From assembly GCA_964402115.1 (NCBI GenBank), contig CAYOBW010000403.1, positions 1 through 5,386 of the forward strand: a DNA stretch of 5,386 nucleotides, written 5' to 3'. Source of the DNA: CAYOBW01 sp964402115 (GTDB lineage Bacteria; Verrucomicrobiota; Kiritimatiellia; UBA8416; CAYOBW01). Below, in pieces: positions 1-4,287 of the stretch. The translations under genes and the position numbers were made by a program. The number at the start of each line of letters is the position of its first letter. The first letter of the stretch is position 1. The notes beneath the pieces are model-generated. The model did no database searches. It was not told the DNA's origin and saw nothing but the letters and a program-made list of their open reading frames with translations.

Positions 1-992
1 TCCCGTACCGCGAGGCCATGCTGAAATACGGCAGCGACAAGCCCGACCTGCGCATTCCCATCGAGATGCGCGACGTGACGCCGCTCTTCCGCGGCTCGAA
101 CGTGACGGCCTTCCGCAACGCCGTCGAGAAGGGCGCGATCGTGCGCGCCATCCCCGTGACCGGAATCGCCGACCGCCCGCGCAACTTCTTCGACAAGCTC
201 GAGGAATACGCCCGCGCGAACGGCGCGAAGGGCCTGGCCTACCTGATCTGGGACGCGGACAAGGTCAAAGGCCCCCTCGCCAAGTTCATGACGCAGGCCG
301 AACTGGACGCGCTGGCCGCGCAGTGCGCCGTGGGGCGCGGGGACGTGGTCTTCCTGCTCTGCGACGTGCCCAAGCTGGTCAATAAGCTGTCGGGCGATAT
401 CCGCGTGAAGCTCGGTCGCGACCTCGGGCGGGTGGAGCAGAACGTCTACCGCTTCTGCTGGATCACCGACTTCCCGATGTTCGAGTTCGACGACGAGTCC
501 GGGAAAGTCATCTTCTCCCACAACCCGTTCTCGATGCCCCAGGGCGGCATGGAGTCGCTGCTGACGCGCGATCCCCTGGACGTGCTGGCCTACCAGTACG
601 ACATCGTGTGCAACGGTGTGGAACTCTCCAGCGGCGCCATCCGCAACCACAGCCGCGAGGTCATGTACAAGGCCTTCGAGATTGCCGGGTACACGCGCGA
701 GGAGACGGAAAGCCAGTTCTCCTGCCTGCTGAACGCCTTCCAGTACGGCGCCCCGCCGCACGGAGGCATTGCCCCGGGCATCGACCGCATGGTCATGCTG
801 CTGGCGCACGAAGAGAACATCCGCGAAGTCATCGCCTTCCCGATGAACCAGAAGGCGCAGGACCTCATGATGGGCGCGCCGAGCGAAGTCTCCCTGAAGC
901 AGCTGCGCGAACTGCACATCAAGGTCAACCTGCCGCCGCCGCGCGAGAAGCCGGTCACGGAAAGCGCGCCGGCTCCCGGCGCCGGCGTGTAG
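1..992 (+). CDS. aspS: aspartyl-tRNA synthetase, C-terminal part (5' end outside window)
   Basis: Class II aminoacyl-tRNA synthetase that charges tRNA with aspartate in the cytoplasm. The frame is open from the left edge (first full codon at position 3, residues P-Y-R-E-A before the Met at 18). That internal Met is not the start: 'AMLKYGSDKPDLR' is the well-known interior segment just before the bacterial GAD insertion domain. About 329 residues are visible of a usual ~590; the anticodon-binding OB-fold and motifs 1 and 2 lie upstream. Counting from the Met at 18, the insertion domain spans roughly residues 20-130. The catalytic core then resumes with 'FSHNPFSMPQGG' (166-177), 'YDIVCNGVELSSGAIRNH' (194-211) and motif 3 'HGGIAPGIDRMVMLL' (248-262), whose ATP-binding Arg is R257. 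'FPMNQKAQDLMMGAPS' (274-289) and 'LRELHIKV' follow. The tail after residue 303 is Pro/Ala-rich and looks disordered. It ends with TAG at 990-992. Whether it is discriminating or also charges tRNA-Asn depends on N-terminal residues not shown. It converges on hisS. Confidence 0.97.
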   Translation, partial: PYREAMLKYGSDKPDLRIPIEMRDVTPLFRGSNVTAFRNAVEKGAIVRAIPVTGIADRPRNFFDKLEEYARANGAKGLAYLIWDADKVKGPLAKFMTQAELDALAAQCAVGRGDVVFLLCDVPKLVNKLSGDIRVKLGRDLGRVEQNVYRFCWITDFPMFEFDDESGKVIFSHNPFSMPQGGMESLLTRDPLDVLAYQYDIVCNGVELSSGAIRNHSREVMYKAFEIAGYTREETESQFSCLLNAFQYGAPPHGGIAPGIDRMVMLLAHEENIREVIAFPMNQKAQDLMMGAPSEVSLKQLRELHIKVNLPPPREKPVTESAPAPGAGV

Positions 993-1051
993 CCGCCCCG
1001 TGTAGCGCGGGCCGCTCCGAGGACCTGCGCTGGCGGCGAGCACGGGCATGA

Positions 1052-1068
1052 GTCGACCAGGTGTCGAC
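1052..1068. repeat. short inverted/direct repeat GTCGAC-N5-GTCGAC
   Basis: Two copies of the palindromic hexamer GTCGAC are separated by CAGGT, giving a possible 6-bp stem with a 5-nt loop about 60 bases after the aspS stop. It could contribute to aspS transcript termination or 3'-end protection, but there is no downstream T-tract and such a short match can arise by chance in GC-rich DNA. Confidence 0.35.
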
Positions 1069-1091
1069 CGCGTCGTCCACGTGCCGGCCCG

Positions 1092-1108
1092 CGGCCTCGG
1101 CGAGGCCG
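1092..1108. terminator. GC-rich hairpin just beyond the hisS stop, possible terminator
   Basis: Arms CGGCCTC (1092-1098) and GAGGCCG (1102-1108) form a perfect 7-bp stem with a 3-nt GGC loop, starting 3 bases past the hisS stop codon in the direction of hisS transcription. The position is right for a 3'-end hairpin. The lack of a U-tract on either strand leaves intrinsic termination unproven. Part of the sequence can instead pair CCGGCC (1084-1089) with GGCCGG (1104-1109). Confidence 0.35.
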
Positions 1109-1111
1109 GGG

Positions 1112-2395
1112 CTACGGGGTGGGCAGGTCGGTCACCTGGACCACCCGCTCTTCGCGCGTGGTCAGGTTCTTGATGCGCAGCATGCCTGCCGTGACGTCGT
1201 CCGGGCCGATGTACACCGCCGACGTGAACCCGCCCTTGCCGGCCCGGCCGAAGAACCGCCCCGGTTTGCGATCCGGCGCCAGGGCGAGGTCCACGCTCTC
1301 GCCCTGCCGGCGGACGAGCGCGGCCAGCCGCATGGCTATGCCGCGCTGCGCCTCTTCCATGAAGCCGATGGCCAGGTCGGATGCCGGCGGCGGCACGGTC
1401 ACGCCGGCCTCCTGGAGGAGCTCCGCCACCACGACATCGCCGAAGCCCAGGCCCACGCCAGTGGCCGGCGGGCCGCCGATCTGGGTCAGCAGTTTGTCGT
1501 ACCTCCCGCCGCCGAAGATGGCGCGCAGCTGGCCGGCCACGTCGAAGGCCTCGAAGACAATGCCCGTGTAATACGCCAGGCCCCGGATGACGGCGATGTC
1601 GAAAACCAGCGCGCCGCCCAGGCCGTAGGTGTCCGCCAGCGCCAGGAACTGCCGCACGTTCTCCAGGGCGGGCGTCGCGCCGTCCAGGAGCCGCTCGGCG
1701 TCCGCCAGCTCGCGGATGCCGAGGAGGCTGAAGACGTCGGCGATCACCGGCTCCGCGAGCCCTTCGGCCACGAGCAACTGGCGGATCTCGTCGTCCGAAA
1801 TCTTGCCCTTCTTGTCGAGCGCGAGGAACGTCGGCGCATGGTGCGCTTCCGGAATGCCCAGCTTGCGCAGCAGGTCCGCCAGCAACGCCCGGCTGCTGAA
1901 GCGCACCCGCACGCGCTCGCGGCCCAGCCCCAGTTGCCCGAGCGCGTCCAGCGCCGTGGCCAGCACCTCCACCTCGGCGCTCACCGACTCCTCGCCGATG
2001 ATGTCCAGGTTCCACTGGTAGTGCTCGCGCTTGCGCCCGCGCGTCATGCGCTCGTAGCGGAAGCACTGCGCGATGGTGAACCACTTGAGGGGGAAGCTGA
2101 GCTGGCCGTAGCGCGCCACGACCATGCGGGCCAGCGTGGGCGTCATCTCCGGCCGCAGGGCCAGCTCGCGGCCGCTCTTGTCCGTGAAGGCGTAGATCTG
2201 CTGCGAAATCTCCTCACCCGCCTTGCGCCGCAGCAGGTCCAGGCTCTCCACGACGCACGCGTCGTAAGGCTGGAACCCGAAACGCCGGGCCGACTGCCGC
2301 CACGTGTCGAACAGCAGGTTGCGCAGCGCCATGTCCTCGGGGTAGAAGTCGCGCATGCCGCGCGGCGCACCGAACGTGGCTGGTTCCGTTGTCAT
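1112..2395 (-). CDS. hisS: histidyl-tRNA synthetase, plant-organelle-like subtype
   Basis: Class II synthetase that attaches histidine to tRNA-His; cytoplasmic, active as a dimer. The 427-residue protein is full length for the family. The N-terminus has 'PRGMRDFYPEDM' (11-22), then 'LALRPEMTPTLAR' (78-90). Motif 2 is at 111-134, beginning 'CFRYERMTRGR' and ending 'QWNLDIIG'. The HisRS-specific histidine-binding signature is 'IRGLAYYTGIVFEAF' (270-284), followed by 'FGGGRYDKLL' (294-303). Motif 3 is 'ATGVGLGFGDVVV' (311-323). The C-terminal ~90 residues are the anticodon-binding domain, ending 'GMLRIKNLTTREERVVQV'. D320 stands where motif 3 of E. coli-type HisRS has its Arg. From memory, the GFGD form together with 'ERMTRGR…EHYQWN' resembles plant organellar HisRS and bacterial relatives. 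The ATG at 2395 is preceded by AGGAA at a 5-nt spacing and gives the expected N-terminus. The gene lies 137 bp downstream of the HU/IHF gene on the same strand and converges on aspS; stop TAG at 1114-1112. Confidence 0.97.
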   Translation of the reverse strand: MTTEPATFGAPRGMRDFYPEDMALRNLLFDTWRQSARRFGFQPYDACVVESLDLLRRKAGEEISQQIYAFTDKSGRELALRPEMTPTLARMVVARYGQLSFPLKWFTIAQCFRYERMTRGRKREHYQWNLDIIGEESVSAEVEVLATALDALGQLGLGRERVRVRFSSRALLADLLRKLGIPEAHHAPTFLALDKKGKISDDEIRQLLVAEGLAEPVIADVFSLLGIRELADAERLLDGATPALENVRQFLALADTYGLGGALVFDIAVIRGLAYYTGIVFEAFDVAGQLRAIFGGGRYDKLLTQIGGPPATGVGLGFGDVVVAELLQEAGVTVPPPASDLAIGFMEEAQRGIAMRLAALVRRQGESVDLALAPDRKPGRFFGRAGKGGFTSAVYIGPDDVTAGMLRIKNLTTREERVVQVTDLPTP

Positions 2396-2400
2396 TGGCG

Positions 2401-2405
2401 TTCCT
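2401..2405 (-). promoter_or_regulatory. Shine-Dalgarno sequence of hisS
   Basis: On the minus strand AGGAA lies 5 nt before the ATG at 2395-2393, supporting that start codon over the internal Met 13 codons further on (residue 14, inside the conserved GMRDFYPED motif). Confidence 0.7.
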
Positions 2406-2410
2406 GTGGC

Positions 2411-2461
2411 AAACGTGAATGCGTGGTGACGTTCACGCGTTTGGCGGCGGACCGTCCGCCG
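2411..2461. repeat. two adjacent inverted repeats upstream of hisS
   Basis: The first is CGTGAA (2414-2419) with TTCACG (2432-2437) around a 12-nt loop. It is extended by AAA/TTT pairing across a 2-nt bulge, and an alternative inner pairing is GCGTG (2421-2425) with CACGC (2434-2438). The second is a near-perfect palindrome, CGGCGGAC (2445-2452), one central C, then GTCCGCCG (2454-2461); as RNA it could fold as a 7-bp stem with a 3-nt loop. Together they fill the last ~60 bases before the hisS ribosome-binding site. They could be an operator, a transcript-processing hairpin or a weak terminator for the HU/IHF message. There is no T-run, so no specific role is shown. Confidence 0.45.
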
Positions 2462-2532
2462 GATCGTTACGCCTGGTGCGGGCCCCGTCTTGCAGGGCGT
2501 GCGGGTGCCACGTCTTAGCGGTCAGGCGCAGC

Positions 2533-2823
2533 TCAAGCCTTGGCCGGGAACAGGACGTCGGCCTTCATTTTCTTGCCAGCCTTGAACTTGACCACGCGAC
2601 GCTGGGGAATCTGGACGGTGTCCAGCGGCTTGCGCGGATTGCGGCCCACGCGGGACTTGCGCGTCGCGACTTCAAACACGCCGAAATCGCGGAACTCCAC
2701 GTGATCGCCCTTAACCAGCGCTTCCGTGACGTAGTCGAGCGTTTTCTGAACCACGGTGTGTACGTCTTCCTGAACGAGCCCGGTGTCTTTGGAAATCCGC
2801 ACAACCAATTCCCGTTTTGTCAT
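2533..2823 (-). CDS. HU/IHF-family nucleoid DNA-binding protein
   Basis: Small basic protein that bends DNA as a dimer and organises the nucleoid. With the start at 2823 it has 96 residues, typical for IHF-alpha/HU. The N-terminal helical dimerisation part is about residues 1-45 ('MTKRELVVRISKDTGL…'). The beta-arm region begins with 'FRDFGVFEVATRKSRVGRNP' (44-63). P63 in the RNP motif is the residue that intercalates into DNA in this family. 'VQIPQRRVVKFKAGKKMK' (70-87) closes the arm. An in-frame upstream ATG at 2889 would add 22 residues with no HU similarity. The ATG at 2823 has a strong GGAGG 5 nt upstream and starts exactly at the conserved 'MTKREL', so it is preferred. The arm replaces the usual 'TGE' turn with 'RKPLDT'. 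The sequence does not settle whether this is an HU homodimer or an IHF-like subunit, so no symbol is given. It lies 198 bp downstream of mtaB and 137 bp upstream of hisS; stop TGA at 2535-2533. Confidence 0.95.
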   Translation of the reverse strand: MTKRELVVRISKDTGLVQEDVHTVVQKTLDYVTEALVKGDHVEFRDFGVFEVATRKSRVGRNPRKPLDTVQIPQRRVVKFKAGKKMKADVLFPAKA

Positions 2824-2828
2824 GGCAT

Positions 2829-2833
2829 CCTCC
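2829..2833 (-). promoter_or_regulatory. Shine-Dalgarno sequence of the HU/IHF gene
   Basis: On the minus strand GGAGG stands 5 nt before the ATG at 2823-2821. It is the strongest ribosome-binding site in the window and decides between this start and the in-frame ATG at 2889. Confidence 0.8.
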
Positions 2834-2981
2834 ACTCCTGGTCCAGGGCTGCAAGCCCGACGCTGACTACCTCGTCCCTCACAAAACAACCGTCATTTCT
2901 GTTCGTCGCGGCGCAGGCTCGCGCACATTTGAACCACCGCCAGCCCGCGTACGTAGAACACTATCCGGTCGAAACGGCGCT

Positions 2982-3010
2982 ATTTCATATCATGCTAACG
3001 ACTTATGCAA
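2982..3010 (-). promoter_or_regulatory. possible sigma70-type promoter for the HU/IHF gene
   Basis: On the minus strand TTGCAT (3010-3005) and TGAAAT (2987-2982) are separated by 17 nt inside a local AT-rich island; an extended alternative is TG-A-TATGAA. Matches to TTGACA and TATAAT are only 3/6 and 4/6. A perfect TTGACA also occurs at 3025-3020, overlapping the mtaB stop, but no acceptable -10 element follows it at 16-18 nt. The call rests mainly on position and base composition. Confidence 0.3.
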
Positions 3011-3021
3011 GAAAAAACCTG

Positions 3022-4287
3022 TCAATCGGCTTCCAGTTCCCCGCCAAGCGCCGCCGTGGGCGTGACCGTCACCACGCTGTTCAGCGGCACATCCGTCCGT
3101 CGGAGGGTGGCGCGCAGGTACTCGCCGGTCCATCCCTGCGCCCAGCCTTCCGCCGTGTGGCGCTCGACAAGGAGCTGCACGGGCGTACCGACGCAGCGCG
3201 CGGCGAAGGCAGCCTGCTTGAGACTCGCGTCGGCGCGCAGGGCGCGCGTGCGGGCCCTGCGCACGTGCATCGGCACCTGGTCGGGCCGCGCGGCCGCGGG
3301 CGTTCCCTGGCGCGGGCTGTAGGTGAAGACGTGCAGGTGGCTGAAGGGCAGCTCCTCCACGAGGCGGCGGGTGTTGGCCGCGGCTGCCTCGGTCTCCCCG
3401 GGGAAGCCGGCGATGATGTCGGTGCCGATTCCGAGCGGGCGGATGCGGGCGCTCGCGTAGGCTACCACCTCGCGGTAGCGGTCGGTGGTGTAGCGCCGGC
3501 CCATGGCGCGCAGCACCTCGTCGTCGCCGCTCTGCAGCGGCAGGTGCAGGTAGCGCGCGAGGACGGGCTGCTCCGCCATCAAGTCGATCAGCTCGCACTC
3601 GACCGTCGAGAGCTCGACGGAGCTGACGCGCAGGCGCGCCAGCCCCGGCACCGTGGCCACGGCGGCGGCGAGCTCGGGCAGGCGGCGCGGCCCGTCCCGA
3701 TAGCAGCCGACGTTGGCGCCGGTGAGCGTCACTTCCCGGTAGCCGGCATCCACCAGGCGGCGCACCTCGTCCAGGATCTCCGCGCAGGGACGGCTGGCGG
3801 GCGTGGGCCGCGCCTGCGGGACCAGGCAGTAGCTGCAGCGGAAATCGCAGCCGTCCTGCACTTTCACCAGCGCGCGCACCGTCTCGAAATGCGGCACGGC
3901 CGCGCGCGGCGGGGCAGGGGCGTCGGGCGGCGGGAGGCCTGCCGCCGCGAAGTGCGCGTTCACCAGGCGGGGCAGCTCCTGCTTGTCCGCCTGGCCCACC
4001 ACCAGGTCGGCGCCGGACCGCTGCCGCAGCGCCGCAGGCTGCACTTCCGCGGCGCACCCCGTCAGCACCGTGACGGCGTGGGGCGCCGCCCGCCTGGCGG
4101 TGCGCACGAGCCGCACGCTGTCGCGCTCGGCCTCCGCGGTGATGGCGCACGAGTGCACGACGACGACGTCAGCCGGCCCGCCGTACGGCACCACCGTGTA
4201 GCCCGCGCCTGCGAAGGCGGCCGCGAGCTGCGCCGTCTCGGCCTGGTTCAGCCGGCAGCCGACGGTCTTGAACGCAACCCGTCTCAT
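3022..4287 (-). CDS. mtaB: tRNA (N6-threonylcarbamoyladenosine-C2)-methylthiotransferase, MtaB type
   Basis: Radical-SAM enzyme that adds a methylthio group to t6A37 to give ms2t6A in tRNAs reading ANN codons, stabilising codon-anticodon pairing. The 421 residues match family length. The N-terminal UPF0004 domain carries the three auxiliary-cluster cysteines: C11 ('TVGCRLNQAET', an MtaB-style opening), C47 ('HSCAIT') and C78 ('TGCAAE'). The radical-SAM motif is C147-x3-C151-x2-C154 ('DGCDFRCSYCLVP'). It is followed by 'LTGANVGCY' (188-196), 'RVSSVEL' (220-226), 'HLPLQSG' (248-254) and 'GIGTDIIAGFPGET'. A TRAM-like tRNA-binding segment occupies about 367-421. Sequence style favours MtaB over MiaB or RimO, but substrate assignment is inference. 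The residue after 'PQAR' is P161 where most relatives have Gly. The start ATG (4287-4285) overlaps the ilvD stop as ATGA, with no strong Shine-Dalgarno, implying translational coupling; stop TGA at 3024-3022. Confidence 0.92.
   Translation of the reverse strand: MRRVAFKTVGCRLNQAETAQLAAAFAGAGYTVVPYGGPADVVVVHSCAITAEAERDSVRLVRTARRAAPHAVTVLTGCAAEVQPAALRQRSGADLVVGQADKQELPRLVNAHFAAAGLPPPDAPAPPRAAVPHFETVRALVKVQDGCDFRCSYCLVPQARPTPASRPCAEILDEVRRLVDAGYREVTLTGANVGCYRDGPRRLPELAAAVATVPGLARLRVSSVELSTVECELIDLMAEQPVLARYLHLPLQSGDDEVLRAMGRRYTTDRYREVVAYASARIRPLGIGTDIIAGFPGETEAAAANTRRLVEELPFSHLHVFTYSPRQGTPAAARPDQVPMHVRRARTRALRADASLKQAAFAARCVGTPVQLLVERHTAEGWAQGWTGEYLRATLRRTDVPLNSVVTVTPTAALGGELEAD

Larger units (their letters stand above)
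993..1111. other. convergent aspS/hisS intergenic region, GC-rich and rich in inverted repeats
   Basis: This 119-bp gap lies between the stop codons of two convergent genes, so it should contain terminators and no promoter. No convincing gene is seen. It holds several inverted repeats. A 9-bp pair at 1006-1014 (CGCGGGCCG) and 1085-1093 (CGGCCCGCG) encloses most of the region. GTAGC at 1002-1006 is matched by GCTAC at 1111-1115. GTCGAC is repeated at 1052-1057 and 1063-1068. A compact hairpin sits at 1092-1108. None is followed by a T-run on either strand, so classical rho-independent termination is not demonstrated. The large outer arms look like a degraded intergenic repeat unit; that is inference. 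Confidence 0.6.
2824..3021. other. 198-bp mtaB-HU/IHF intergenic region: leader and probable promoter, no gene seen
   Basis: No credible coding sequence is present. The half near the HU/IHF start contains small inverted repeats: CCTGG-T-CCAGG (2837-2847), and GGGCT (2846-2850) with AGCCC (2854-2858) around a 3-nt loop. The two overlap by two bases and would compete. The half near mtaB is distinctly AT-rich compared with the rest of the window, which fits a promoter. If transcription starts near 2975, the HU/IHF message would have a leader of roughly 150 nt. Confidence 0.5.

Noticed and set aside
608..1051. 147-codon plus-strand frame overlapping the end of aspS and running into the intergenic region.
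   Set aside because: It is an out-of-frame shadow of aspS with a His/Arg/Ala-rich product, no ribosome-binding site seen and no family resemblance.
2503..2510. Minus-strand TGGCACCC between the HU/IHF gene and hisS, resembling the T-box core TGGNACC of tRNA-synthetase leaders.
   Set aside because: The surrounding AGGG…GCG consensus is missing, no specifier stem or terminator with a T-run follows, and the N base (C) would not pair with the C discriminator of tRNA-His. It is most likely a chance match.
1061..2518. Long plus-strand open frame of 485 codons opposite hisS.
   Set aside because: It is an antisense shadow in GC-rich DNA; the product is a low-complexity Arg/Ala/Leu/His-rich sequence with no domain, and hisS on the other strand is certain.
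2824..2889. In-frame N-terminal extension of the HU/IHF gene to the ATG at 2889.
   Set aside because: The 22 added residues are Gly/Pro/Arg-rich with no HU similarity, while the start at 2823 has GGAGG at 5 nt and begins exactly at the conserved MTKREL.
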